Made by a program: the position numbers and the translations under genes. Shown in pieces: positions 45,221 through 56,841 of a DNA stretch of 64,000 bases (position 1 is its first letter; each line of letters starts with the position of its first letter). The stretch spans positions 16,773,699 through 16,837,698 of the forward strand of contig NC_045127.1 of assembly GCF_007655135.1 (NCBI RefSeq), given 5' to 3'. Below the pieces are notes generated by a model. It worked only from the letters and a program-made list of their open reading frames with translations. It had not been told where the DNA came from and did no database searches. Source of the stretch: Punica granatum. Lineage: Eukaryota > Streptophyta > Magnoliopsida > Myrtales > Lythraceae.

Positions 45221-46683
45221 CTCGATAGAGTCACACCACCGCTCGAAGAGATTACCCGTATATGGAGAGCATTACGCCCAGTCGACCGCCGTTACATCTC
45301 TGCGTTCGTAGGGGATATCCCTTTGCTGGCTACTCGGCACGTTGATTGGAATTTCCTCGAAGCCGCCATCGCATTCTGGAACCCAAGTTGCGCCGTCTTC
45401 GACATACAGGGTACCGAGCTCACGCCAACCATCGAGGAGTACCGGACACTCATCGGTCAAACCGTAGTTGTTCACGGCATTGTAGAACCCAACTTCCACA
45501 CCGCACGACCAACCCTAGTCTCACGCCTACTCGGGGTTCCTACGACTCGTTTGAATGCCGAACTCGCATACTCCGACAGCACAAAGATTGCAATAGAGAA
45601 ACTCATCTTTTTTATTGAGTCCCGAGCGCATAGGGTCCAGGGAGATTTTCTTCGAAAGGATTTATGTCATACTGTTCTATTGCTAATCTTTGGGACCCTA
45701 TTATTCCCTCACTTGCATAGTCTCATCGATGCGGCCTTGGCCAGCGTTGTCTTTCAAGTGGTCGGAGGGCGTGGTTATGAGGTAGCCCTCGTGGCTGAGA
45801 CCATCCGGTCCCTCGACCTCGTCTTGAGAACATGCGCCGAAGGATAAAAGGATCCCCTATGCTTTTACAATTTGGCTCCAAAGTCACACAAACCCTCTGC
45901 GTCTGGTGCGCTCGATTATGTATTTTAATGGTCCAGAGTCAATTATTTCTCGATTGCTACCCCTCTTGCGTGTGGAAGAACGCAAGGTCTGAGTGGATCA
46001 ATTTTTTTTTTCGTGAAATAGCACCTAGGGGCTTCAAGTGGCGTGCCGCGTGGATGCCACCCGGACCCATGGCCCTTAAGTGTCCTGAGTTTTATGGAGT
46101 CCCACTCATGAGTCATGCGGGGTCCACCACTTATTTTCTGGCGCGAGTAGTGAGGCAGCTCGGTGGCTTACAGACGGTCCCCGAGGATACGACGTGAACT
46201 AGATTTGAACATACTTGGCAGGAGGATTAGACACCCGCAGATCGCCAAAGTAACGTCGAACAGGTCCTGGATGCGTGGCGAACTCTGATTACCGAGCGTC
46301 CATACTTCCTCGAGCATTCGACCCTTGATGAGCGGGATTTCCAGGCTACAGAAGAATACATCCTTCGCTTCTACTGATGGGGTCCAGCAGCACACGAAGA
46401 TCTCGTCAACTCTCCGCGAGTCGAAGATGGCGGGTCACCCGGCGCAACTCCTACTCCGAATATGGCCATCCAAGCCGAGCTCACTCATCTCAGAGCCAAA
46501 AGAGATCGTCTTCATCAAGAAGTCGCAGAGAAGGACGAGCAGCTTGTTGATCAGCACCAACTACAGAGAGAGCTCGCCCAGACCCGTGCTGAGCTATAGA
46601 GGCGCGATCAGGAATTGGCACGAGCAAACGCCGCTTTGGAGAAGTCCAAGAAAAGGGCTCGTGGGGGTCCATATACACCCTAG
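45221..46683 (+). pseudogene. Extra ORF1 upstream of gag, plant-mobile-domain-like, broken
   Basis: Readable from 45221 (LDRVTPPLEEITRIW) through 45847, with FWNPSCAVFDIQGTELTPTI and EEYRTLIGQ. This wording resembles plant-mobile-domain / DUF7745-type proteins carried by plant transposons (from memory). The frame then shifts: 45832-46197 continues with PRGFKWRAAWMPPGP and AGSTTYFLARVVRQLGG, and more stops follow. The last part (46457-46683) is a coiled coil with AEKDEQLVDQHQLQRELAQ and one stop, ending KKRARGGPYTP. An extra ORF before gag is typical of Ogre. Its function is unknown; a structural or targeting role is only a guess. Confidence 0.6.
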
Positions 46684-46982
46684 GATAGACACCTCCGCCA
46701 GACCCTCGAACTAGGGCTTTCCATGGCGATGGTTGCTTGCTCCCCGGGCGCGGTGGAAGATCGATTTAGGACTATTTCTTTTAAAATTTGCATTATATTT
46801 TGGATCGTTCGGAGTCAATGCAACTGACAACATTAGTTTTCAAAATTCATGCATTTCATGCATTCCCTCTTTTATTCAATGCTTTATCCATTTTAAAGAG
46901 AATCTTTATTTACGGGCTTATGGAATACAGGTGTTAACAACTGGCGGCGCCTCACCGATATCCCACTCGTTTCCAGCAAAGA
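46684..46982 (+). other. Spacer between ORF1 and gag
   Basis: About 300 bp with no conserved frame. It ends shortly before the gag ATG at 46983. Confidence 0.5.
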
Positions 46983-49190
46983 ATGGCAGAGGAAAATCAA
47001 CTAGGTGTCTTTGAGGAGGATACGCCGCTCACCCCAATTCATTCTCAAGCACCGACTATGCACGCGCCACCACCACACGTGTCCCCTGCAGGCGTGCCAC
47101 CAGCACATCAGGGAGCTTCCCCAACTCATTTTTCGCCACCTGCATCTTCGGGCGCACACCCAGCTTATTCAGAAGGGCAGCCATCCTCTGCAACTGATGA
47201 TCGTGCACGTATTGTAGTACTCGAGAGCACGGTCAATCAACTGGCTGCCACCATGGCTACCAATATGACCGAGCTCATGGCCCTACTTAAAAGCCCAAAT
47301 CGCGCTTCTTCGAGCTTCACCCCACCTCCTGGGTACGGGCCAGCGGTCGATCCAAACCCATGGGCCCAGCCGACCTTGATTCTTGATAATGGAGATACGT
47401 CTGCCCCAACGATAGTGAACGCGCCGGCGGCCCATCCGGTTAACAATCTTCCAGCATCGCTTTCTTTCTCGCACCCGGCTAATCTCCCAACGGTCACTCA
47501 TGTCCCTTCAGCGACAATGTCGGAACCGCCTATACTCGTACCCCCACCGATCTCCACGCTAGTCCCAGTTCCGGTCTCTGCGTCGGTCCCAGCTCCGACT
47601 TCCGCTGTCCCACCGCCGATCATATTCTTGCCTATAACCGCCCAGGCTTCTGCTCACACTGCTGAACCTCCCCCGTACCAAGCTCCATAACCCCACATCG
47701 GCCTTTCTTACCAAGCTCCACCTCCCATAAGTATCGCTTACTCTGAACCGGGTACGCCGAGCCACGCGGCCCCTAGAGCTCCACCCACAAATTTCCTCCC
47801 CGAGATAGAGACCGAGCAGGAGAGGAGAATGAAGAGGATGGAAGAGACCATTAAAGCCCTCCAAGCTGGTGACCCCCGACACAGTACTAGCTATCTAGAT
47901 TCGACTCTCTTCCCGGGGATGCAGCTACCCCCGAAGGTCAAAGTGCTCGACTTCCAGAAGTACGACGGAACTACAGACCCGCGACACCACCTCCGCCACT
48001 ATCGTGGGAAGATGCTTCAATACTGGGACTATGAACAGTTCGTCATCTCTACGTTCCAAGAAAGCTTGTCGGGACCAGCCCTCAACTGGGTCATGTCGCT
48101 CCAAGTAGAAGACATCCCCTCCTGGACCGAACTGTCAAAGAAATTCGTAGAATAGTATCAATATAACATGGATACGCCTCTATCTTTCCTCGAGCTGAGC
48201 ACCATGGAAATGGCGTAAGGTCAGAAGTTCGAGCAATACGCCACGAAATGGCGTTCGGAAGCTGCGAAGCACTTTCCTCCTATTTCTGAGGCGCAACAAA
48301 TACAGATGTTCCACGGGACACTCAAGGGGGCCTACTATTCCCATCTTATGGGCCACAAGTCTTCGTTTTACGAGATGATTATAGCCGGGAAGCAGGTTGA
48401 TCTGGGCATCAAGCTTGGGAGGATCGAGGGTGCTACAAAGAAAGGGGAAGGAGAGTCCTCGAGGAAGACTGCCTCAGCAGCCACCCTCACTGGCTGCAGA
48501 AGGAGTAAGGAGGCATTGGTCAATACCGTCAATGCGGGCCACAACGCTCCGCAACAGTGCTCGGTGAGCTTCACGCCCGAACCGTCTGCCACACCGCGTA
48601 TGCTCCACCGCCTTCGCCTTATCCGTCTCAGCATCCCGCTCAGCCGGTTTATTATTTGGCCCCGTCGACAGCATTTCCATCAGCCCCGCAACAAGTCGTC
48701 CATCATTACGCTCCCGCTCCTCCTCAGACCCCGCAGTACAGGCCTCCGGCTTCGAGAACTCCTCAGCCGACGCCACAGGCCCCAGCCCCACAAGGTCAAC
48801 AAGGCGGCGCAACGCAAACTCGGTAGCGTAAACAGTTTACGCCCCTGCCGGCGCCACTCTCCCACATATACCAACAGCTCATTGCAGGCAAACAGATCCA
48901 ACCAATAGCACCTAATTCTGCCCGACTAGCCAAGATCAGAGTCGGCGCGGTGAATACCATTCGGGGGCACCCGGCCACAATACCGACAATTGTTGGAAGC
49001 TGCGGGAGAAAATCCAACAGATTATTGATGAAAAGAAGTTGGTATTCAATGCTGCCAGGCCTCCAAATGTGCAGGCAAATCCCTTTCTTGATCATGGGTC
49101 GAGCTTGGGACCCATCATCAACATGATCAATGTTTGCGCTATAGGGGAGTACGAGGCCAATCAGGAAGGCCCTTCCCGTTCGTGATTGAA
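46983..49190 (+). pseudogene. gag of the 18-kb element, broken by stops and a frameshift
   Basis: From ATG 46983 (MAEENQLGVFEEDTPLTPIH) there is a long Pro/Ala/Ser-rich N-terminus, then the capsid (Retrotrans_gag) region with FPGMQLPPKVKVLDFQKYDG and YRGKMLQYW...SGPALNWV. In-frame stops lie at 47691, 48153 and 48216. A frameshift near 48550 moves the frame to 48557-48826 (Pro/Gln-rich). After it come FTPLPAPLSHIYQQLIAGKQ and a degenerate zinc-finger-like SGAPGHNTDNCWKLREKIQ at about 48955-49015, typical of Tat/Ogre Gag. Gag would form the particle and bind the RNA. Confidence 0.8.
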
Positions 49191-50686
49191 TATGTCCCCC
49201 CGAAAACCACTGTAGGGTTCGCAGGGTTCGGTGTTGCACCCACTCCATTCGTAATAGAAATCCCGGCGAGGGAGCCGTATCAGGATAGTAAGGTCCCATG
49301 GACTTACGAAGGGAGCGTCGGAAATCTCGAGCAACAGTTTAGTGTCATGGGCGTGACGCGTTCGGGCAGGGTGTACGAGAACCCGGAGGCTGCAAGAAAA
49401 GGGAAAGCCCCTGCAGTGCCCGGAGTCGCCCCGAAAGCCCCGTCTATTCCCCAAAAGAAGGTGACCGAAGAGGAAGCTGAGGCTTTCATGAAGATTATCA
49501 AGGCAAGCGAGTACAAGGTTGTTGAACAAATGGGCAAATCTCAAACCCACACTTCACTACTCGTCCTCCTCTTGGGTTCAGAGCCGCATCGTGAAGCGCT
49601 CCTGAAGGTCTTGACAGCTGCACAGGTTCCTAAGGAGACGGCTCCAGATCTCATTGCAGAGACCATTGGCTCAATCTTCTCCAACAACATTTTATTTTCG
49701 GATGACGAACTTCCCTCCGAAGGGTACGTACACTCGCGGGCACTACACATCGTCTGTAAGTGCAATAACTTCGTGGTAGGCCGGGTCATGATCGACAACG
49801 GTTCGGCTCTCAATGTATGCCCTGTTTCCACCCTGAAACAGATGAATGTGGATTTTAATCGTATTCGTCCGAGCAAGACAGCGGTTCGAGCCTTCGATGG
49901 CTCACGGAGGGAAGTGAATGGAGAGATCGACCTTCTGATCGAGGTAGGCCCATGTTCATTCAGTGTCACTTTCTAGGTCCTCGACATCCCGAATGCCTTC
50001 AGCTTGCTACTCGGGAGGCTGTGGATCCATTTAGCGGGCGCAGTTCCCTCCACCTTGCATCAGAAGCTTAAGTTCATCGTTGAAGAGCGACTCATCACGG
50101 TCAAAGGTGAGGAGGACTATGCGATTTATAAGGAGACAGCTGTCCCCTACATCAGAATTGGGGACGATCAGAACCTCCCCTTCCACTCGTTCGACACCAT
50201 CTCCGTCATCCGAGACTACGAAAAGGTCGGTCCGTTCTGCGCTGACCGCATTGTGGGGAAGATTTTACTGCACCATAACTACATTTCGGGTTCCGGGCTT
50301 GGAGCACCTGGGCAAGGGATCAACCGCCCTATCGAGATCGAAGAGTACAAGAACAGCAGGGGACTCGGTTTTCGCCCTTCATTCCACGAGATTATTGAAG
50401 TCCGTAGGGGCAAGCACCTTCACCGTCTCGCTGCACGCTATGGGAAGATCAACAAGGGCATCCCGGTTCATCCTCTCTCCTACTTTTTTCCTGGGCCACC
50501 ACACATCGTCGGAGGTACTCTTGATGGTCCCTCCTCGGATTCAGACAGTGAGCCCGTTGACCTGCCAAACATATGCGCCGTCACCGAGGAGACTACTCCA
50601 GGGGCTTACATCCGCCTCACGCAGGAAAATGAGGAACTCAACAACTGGACCTCAGTCCCGCATTACTAGGTTGTAATCGCCGATGT
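49191..50686 (+). pseudogene. Protease region (pro) with one internal stop
   Basis: The frame 49134-49976 contains FVIEIPAREPYQDSKVPWTY and the aspartic protease site VMIDNGSALNVCPVS; the catalytic motif is DNGSA rather than D(T/S)GA. A TAG at 49974 interrupts it, and the same frame continues at 50004-50669 with a glycine-rich ISGSGLGAPGQGINRP, a G-patch-like segment seen in this group. A further TAG at 50667 precedes the predicted splice donor at 50687. Confidence 0.82.
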
Positions 50687-50855
50687 GTAAGGTCATCTAT
50701 GTTTTGATATTCCCCGCGTGTCGGCATAGCCATAAGCCACACGACGGAAGAGGGATTCTTGTTATGGCATCACGCCCTCATCATTAATAAAATCCCTACA
50801 TGCATTTTTTAGAATTCTCGCGTCTACTTTCTTTTTCTCTCTCACTCATTCGCAG
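50687..50855 (+). other. Predicted spliced intron between protease and RT (169 nt)
   Basis: The donor is GTAAGG at 50687. The acceptor is a long pyrimidine tract (TTTCTTTTTCTCTCTCACTC) ending TTCGCAG at 50855. Removing it joins the protease frame (GT of a codon at 50685) to C at 50856 and leaves the next codon in the RT frame, which otherwise differs. Ogre elements are known to splice an intron at this position. Not shown experimentally here. Confidence 0.7.
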
Positions 50856-52560
50856 CACTTTAAAATTTCTAAGACAACTCGTTTAAATTGCCAGGCCCCA
50901 CTCGAATCTGAGTCTTCGACGCGTCAATTCGAACCCATCCGAGGAACTCCTTGAAGAGTCCTAACCCATATACTTCGGAGAAGGACTCGACGAGGATGGT
51001 CAAGTGCCCGAGATAGAACAGAGTTTGCGCCGCCTTGAGAACCGCCAACTCACTTCCGTGGAGCCGACATAGGAGATCAATGTGGGTACCGAAGAAGAAC
51101 CTCGCATCCTATAGATCGGGACGGGTCTCGACCCTACACAACGAGCCGAGATGATCGAATTTCTAACGGACTACCAAGAGGTCTTTGCTTGGTCCTACGT
51201 TGACATGTCGGGCTTAGATCCTTCGATAGTCAAGCACTTCCTACCGCTTGATACAAAGAGGTTTCCATCCAAGCGACAGCACTTATGGCGGCAATGTGCC
51301 GGCCTTCTCCTCCGCATCAAAGAGGAGATTATCAAACAGATCAACGCAGGGTTCCTGGAGGTTTGCAATTATTCTGAGTGGGTAGCGAATATCGTGCCCG
51401 TGGAAAAGAAGGATAGAAGAGTTAGAGTCTGCGTCGACTACCGAGACCTCAACAAAGCTAGCCCCAAAGATAACTTCCCCCTGCATCACATCGACATCTT
51501 AGTCGACAACACAGCACGCCACACGTTGTTCTCCTTCATGGATGGCTTCTCAAGGTACAACCGGATTCGGATGGCCGAAGAGGACAAAATTAAGACGACG
51601 CTCATCACAATGTGGGGCACTTTCTGTTACCGAGTCATGCCCTTCGGCCTCAAAAATGCCGGGGCAACATATCAGAGGGCGATGGTCACGCTATTCCACG
51701 ACATGATGCACAAAGAGATCGAGGTCTACGTTGACGATATGATTGCCAAATCCAAAGAAGGAGAGGACCACCTTGTTAATTTAAAGTGCCTCTTTGACCG
51801 CCTCAAGAAGTACAAGCTCAGACTCAACCCGGCGAAGTGTACATTCGGCTCTAAGTCAGGAAAACTGTTAGGATTTATGGTCAGTGAGCGAGGCATTGAG
51901 GTTGATCCGGATAAGGTGAAGGCAATCAGGGAGCTACATCCGCCATCAACGGCCCGCGAAGTACGAGGTTTCTTGGGACGGCTGAACTATATTGCAAGAT
52001 TTATCGCAAACCTGACAGACAAGTGTCAACCACTCTTTCGTCTGCTTCGTAAAAATGCGGCAATTGAGTGGGACGAGGAATGTCAGAAGGTCTTCGATAC
52101 TATCAAGGCATATTTGGCTCAACCACCAGTACTAGTTCCGCCGACACCAGATCATCCGCTGATCCTTTACCTTGACAGTGCGCCGGCAATCCTTGGGATG
52201 CATGTTAGGGCAGGAAGACGAGTCCACACGCTCAGAACACGCCATTTATTATTTGAGCAAAAAGTTTACCGAAAGAGAGTCTAACTACCCGGAGATTGAG
52301 AAGATATGCTGCGCGCTAGTGTGGGTTATGCAGAAACTTTGACAATACACGCTCTACCACACTATCCGCTTATTGTCAAAAGCGGATCCCCTGAAGTACT
52401 TACTCGATAGTCCATCTTCCATGAAGAACATTTCAAAGTGGCGATGTCAGCTGATGGAATACGACATTGAATATGTGCCCTGCACTTCAGTTAAGGGGCA
52501 GGCAATTGCGGATCACTTAGCGGAGTTCCCAATCGAAGACGATACGCCGATCAACTCTAA
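50856..52560 (+). pseudogene. Reverse transcriptase and RNase H
   Basis: The frame starts right after the predicted acceptor, with stops at about 50884, 50962, 51070 and 51112. The clean part from 51151 contains EVFAWSYVDMSGLDP, VCVDYRDLNKASPKDNFPL, the polymerase site EVYVDDMIAKS (about 51721-51753) and LGFMVSERGIEVDPDKVKAI. Tether and RNase H follow (FLGRLNYIARFI, then ILYLDSAP). A frameshift near 52200 moves to the frame with HAIYYLSKKFTERESNYPEIE, with a TGA near 52339 (probably from CGA), and then PLKYLLDSPSSMKNISKW. These domains copy the RNA into DNA. Confidence 0.9.
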
Positions 52561-53080
52561 CTTTCCGGACGAAGGGATCTTCCAAGTGAATAGTGATGAG
52601 ACCAAATTCGCATGGAAGATGTATTTCGACGGCGCAGTAAATTCCATTGGGTCCGGCATTGGTGTAGTGCTGATATCCCCCGACGAACGCTACTATCCGA
52701 TTGCAGCAAAGGTTGATTTCCCTTGCACTAATAACATGGCCGAATATGAGGCATGCATCCTTGGCCTGCAAGCGGCAATCGACTTCAAGGTGAAGGAACT
52801 GGAAGTGTTCGGAGATTCTATGCTTACAATCTTCCAGACGCTAGGGCAATGGAAGACGAAGGACGCAAAGCTAGTGCTATATCACGAGTATTTTGAGGAG
52901 TTAGCGGAGAACTTCAAGAAAATCTCATTCACATACACACCTCGCATCAAGAACCAATTTGTAGATGCACTCGCGACGCTCGCATCCATGGTGAGCATCA
53001 CGAAAGAAAACCTCATCGAACCACTCGAGATCGAGATCGTCAAAGGCCCTGCTCACTGCGACGCAATCGAGGCGACCGAT
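52561..53080 (+). pseudogene. Second (archaeal-type) RNase H domain
   Basis: WKMYFDGAVNSIGSGIGVVL, then NNMAEYEACILGLQAAIDF and LEVFGDSMLTIFQTLGQWK are the D, E and D catalytic blocks of an additional RNase H. A second RNase H of this kind after the usual one is diagnostic of the Tat/Ogre group. The frame is open here and continues to integrase. Confidence 0.88.
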
Positions 53081-54337
53081 GAGCAGCCATGGTACGAAGA
53101 CATTAAGCATTTCTTGCAATCTGGTCAATACCCTACATTCGCTAACCGTCGTGATCGAAAAACACTTCGGCGACTCGCAGCACATTATTTCCTGAGTGGA
53201 GAAACTCTCTATCGCCGTTCTTTCGATGCTACATTACTCCGGCGTGTCGATGAAGTCAAGGCACAACGTCTCATGGGAGAGATACACGAGGGGAGATGCG
53301 GACCCCACATGAGCGGGCTTATGCTTGCCAAGAAACTCATGCGTTTGGGTTACTTTTGGTCCACCATAGGAGCCGATTGCGTCAAACACGTTAAGCATTG
53401 CCACTTGTGCTAGGTATACGCCAACCAGATCAAAGCACCGCCTAACGAGTTGCGCCCGATGGCAGCCCCGTGGCCCTTCTCAATGTTGGGTATCGACGTG
53501 ATCGGCCCTATGAACCCCAAAGAATCAAACGGACACCAATTCATTTTGGTGGCGATAGACTACTTCACCAAGTGGATCGAGGCTGTAACGCTTGCTCCAG
53601 TCACTGCAAATGCCGTGACACGTTTTCTCAAGCGTGACATCATCGCCCGATACGAAGTCCCCGAGACGATCATCACTGATAATGCCAAGAACTTGAATAA
53701 CAAGGTCATTGACGAGCTCTGTGAGCGATTCAAAGTGCATCATCGCAACTCCACTCCATACCATCCCCAAATGAACGGTGCAGTGGAGGCTGCAAACAAA
53801 TATATCAATAAGATCATCGAGAAAATGACGGTGACTTACAAAGATTGGCACGAGATGCTCCATTTCGCGCTCTTGGCATACCGAACATCTATCCGCTCTT
53901 CAACCGGGGCAACTCCGTATTCTTTGGTCTACGGCATGGAGGCTGTCCTCCCGATCGAAGCGGAGATTCCTTCCATGAGGGTCCTCGTCGAGACTGAACT
54001 TGAAGAAGCAGAATGGGTGAAGCAACGTTGTGAACAGCTCAATCTCATCGACGAGAAACGACTGACGGCACTCTGTCACGGTCAATGCTACCAACAGAGA
54101 ATGACCCGAGCGTTCAATGCGAGAGTCCGCCACCGCGAGTTCAAACCCGGTGACCTCGTCCTTTGGAAAGTCCTACATATTACACCTGATTCTCGGGGCA
54201 AGTTCGCATACAAGTACGACGGGCCTTTTGTCATCAAGGAAGTCTTCTCCGGAGGGGCAATTATCTTAAGCGACATGGACGGGACCGAAAATGCGCTCCC
54301 AGTCAACGCCGATGCCCTTAAGAAGTACTATCCCTGA
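53081..54337 (+). pseudogene. Integrase
   Basis: The zinc region has the HEGRCGPHMSG block and CVKHVKHCHLC. A TAG at 53411 (probably CAG originally) splits it from the core. The catalytic core runs with MLGIDVIGP, VAIDYFTKW, ETIITDNAKNL and GAVEAANKYINKIIEK (D, D, E). The C-terminal part has GDLVLWKVLHITPDSRGKF and YDGPFVIKEVFSGGAI and ends ADALKKYYP. Integrase inserts the cDNA. No chromodomain is seen. Confidence 0.9.
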
Positions 54338-54535
54338 TTGGGTGCTTCGTCGTTCTACAGCCTTTGCATGTCCTTGCAAGCTACAACTCACACTTCCAAC
54401 ACTTGTCTTCTTCTGTATTCTTCAGGCTCCGCGCCCGTTTCACTTCAGCGCATTTTCTGTTATCAGCATTTATGCCATCTCCATCCAATCCTTCCATATA
54501 AGGGCACCTCTGAGAGAAAAAGAATAATTTTCTCG
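54338..54535 (+). other. Start of the 3' untranslated region
   Basis: Directly after the integrase stop, T/C-rich, no conserved frame. It leads into the hairpin array. Confidence 0.6.
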
Positions 54536-54822
54536 CTAGGTCGAAAACCTCCTCGAGGCGACCTAGGCAAAAGTTAGGGAACGAGGGGCACGGCTTAAAA
54601 TCCCGCAAAGGGGAGCCGTGGCAAAAGGAGAGCATGGATTATATCCTTAATAGGTTGAAAACCCATAAAGGGCGGTCTAGGCAAAAATTAAAGGAACCAA
54701 GCGGTGCGATCGAACCCTATCCTAGGCGGTCGTAGCAAAAGGTGAGCATTTATGAGGGAAAAATGAAAATAAAATACCCCGCTAGGTCGTCACGCGTCTT
54801 GCGGTCTAGGCAAAAATTAGGG
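54536..54822 (+). ncRNA. Array of five stem-loops with GCAAAA tails
   Basis: Stem arms are: 1, CTAGGTCG 54536 / CGACCTAG 54559; 2, CACGGCT 54589 / AGCCGTG 54614; 3, TAGGTTG 54651 / CGGTCTA 54673; 4, TGCGATCG 54705 / CGGTCGTA 54727; 5, CTAGGTCG 54782 / CGGTCTAG 54802. As RNA every arm pairs fully, with G-U pairs in 3, 4 and 5. Each stem is followed by GCAAAA. Tails alternate between type A (GCAAAA(G/A)TTA) in 1, 3 and 5 and type B (GCAAAAGG(A/T)GAGCA) in 2 and 4. Related hairpins stand in the pol-less element. Function unknown. Confidence 0.75.
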
Positions 54823-55464
54823 GAATTGTCGGCTCAACCACGAAAGAGCTGCGACACCTCGTGTGGAGTTATGTCAAGTAGTGGTTTAGCGGTTTTCAAC
54901 GCAAGCAAACTCTCTTCGACTCTTCGGGTTCAAGACATGCCTCGAAATGAGTTCGAATCGTCGTATCCTTGATTTAGAGGATCCCCAAAGATCTTTCCTT
55001 TTACCTTCATACAAAAACTCTACGGGTCATGCCCGCCTTGCAAAGGCCATTCATTTAAGTCAAATACATGTCAAACTCGAGGACGCGGCCACCCCTCAAA
55101 CGGCCACTGAATTTAAATTCCCGGAATATCATTACATAGATTTCTTTACATATCGCAATTTCAGCAAATTCTGCTCGACTGATAACGACCGTTGGTTATC
55201 GTTTTCTTGCATACAGGTCTGAGTGTACAGGTCCCGGGAGGCGTCCCCCCGAGCGGGCATATGTCTGTCTCGTTCGACAAGTCGCAATCCCTATCCGGGT
55301 GAAGGGCCCGAAAAAGAGTACACATCAACTTCGCCAAACAAACCCATAGGCGCACGACCAGCGACAGGGCGCGGTTGTCACTGCATCATTTCAGTACAAT
55401 ACCTGCTTAACACCGAACAGTTCGCCCTACACTATCCTATAACAGTGATTCTTACTCTTGCATT
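54823..55464 (+). other. 3' untranslated spacer of the 18-kb element
   Basis: No conserved frame or motif between the hairpin array and the minisatellite. Short ORFs only. Confidence 0.5.
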
Positions 55465-56590
55465 TTACTGCTTTCCGGATTTCGTGTCCGCATTTACTAC
55501 TTTTTGGATTTCGTGTCCTCATTTACTTCTTTCCGGATTTCGTGTCTGCATCTACTGCATTTCGGATTTCGTGTCCTCATTTACTGCTTTCCGGACTTCG
55601 TGTCCACATTCACTGCATCCCGGACTCCGTGTCCGCATCTACTGCATTTCGAACTTCGTGTCCGCACTTACTGTTTTTCGGACTTCGTGTCCGCGCTTAC
55701 TGCATTTCGGACTTTGTGTCCGCATTCACTGTTTTTCGGACTTCATGTCCTCATTTACTGCTTTCCAGACTTTGTGTCCGCATCTGCATTTCGAACCTCG
55801 TGTCCACATTTACGGCTTTCCGGACTTCGTGTCCGCATATATTGCTTTCCGGATTTCGTGTCCGCATTTACTACTTTTCGGACTTCGTGTCCTCATTTGC
55901 TTCTTCCCGGACTTCGTGTCCTCATTTGCTTCTTCCCGGACTTCGTGTCCGTATCTACTGCATTTCGAACTTTGTGTCCTCATTTACTGCTTTCCGGACT
56001 TCGTGTCTGCATCTGCATTTCGGACCTCGTGTCCACATTTACTACTTTTCGGATTTCGTGTCCTCATTTACTTCTTCCCGGACTTCGTGTCCGTATCTAC
56101 TGCATTTCGAACTTCGTGTCCTCATTTACTGCATTCCGAACCTCGTATCCACATTTACTGCATTCCGGACCTCGTGTCCACATCTACTGCTTTCCGGAAT
56201 TCGTGTCCGCATTTACTACTTTTTGAACTTCGTGTCCTTACTACATTCCGGACTTTGTGTCCTCGTCTACTACATTTCGGACTTCGTGTCCTCATCTACC
56301 ACTTTTGGACTTCGTGTCCTCGTTTACTGCTTTCCGGACTTTGTGTTCGCATCTACTCCGTTTTGGACTTCGTGTCCTCTTTTACTACTTTCAGGACTTC
56401 GTGTCAGCATCTACTCCGTTTCGGACTTCATATCCTCATTTACTACATTTCAGATTTCATGCCTGTCTTTACTGCATTTCGGATTTCGTGTCCACTTTTA
56501 CTGCTTTTCGGACTTCGTGTCCATATCGCTTTTTGGACTTCTTGTCCACATTTAATGTCTTTCAAGTATGCGTCCACATTTACTAATTTA
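55465..56590 (+). repeat. 29-bp minisatellite of the 18-kb element, about 38 copies
   Basis: The unit is worded TTTCCGGACTTCGTGTCC then GCATTTACTGC. Each has the palindrome GGAC-TTCGT-GTCC, with G-U variants such as GGAT..GTCC. A few units are 3 bp shorter. A 29-bp unit keeps all three forward frames open, so ORFs of 467, 365 and 240 codons arise; they are repeat artefacts. Tandem repeats at this place, before the polypurine tract, are known in Tat/Ogre elements. Confidence 0.93.
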
Positions 56591-56717
56591 TGGTTTTTAC
56601 TATTTTGCAACAGGCCCACATATTAGCAAAAACGAGGAGAATGGCCAGACGGTCGCCAGGACCAAATGAGGGGCTTCTCATAATCTTTGGTTGCATCCTC
56701 TATCCGAGCACGCAACC

Positions 56718-56731
56718 AAAGAGGGGCAAGC
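56718..56731 (+). other. Polypurine tract of the 18-kb element
   Basis: AAAGAGGGGCAAGC lies directly before the 3' LTR and is identical to that of the pol-less element. Confidence 0.88.
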
Positions 56732-56804
56732 TGTCAGTACCCAATTTCGGTCCATCGGCTCCCGAGGGGGCAAAATCGACAATTCCCAATTTATTACCTT
56801 TTTC

Positions 56805-56841
<37 letters not shown>

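Noticed and set aside
55223..56626. ORFs of 467, 365 and 240 codons on the plus strand
   Set aside because: They follow from a 29-bp tandem repeat that keeps all three frames open. No start context or domain.
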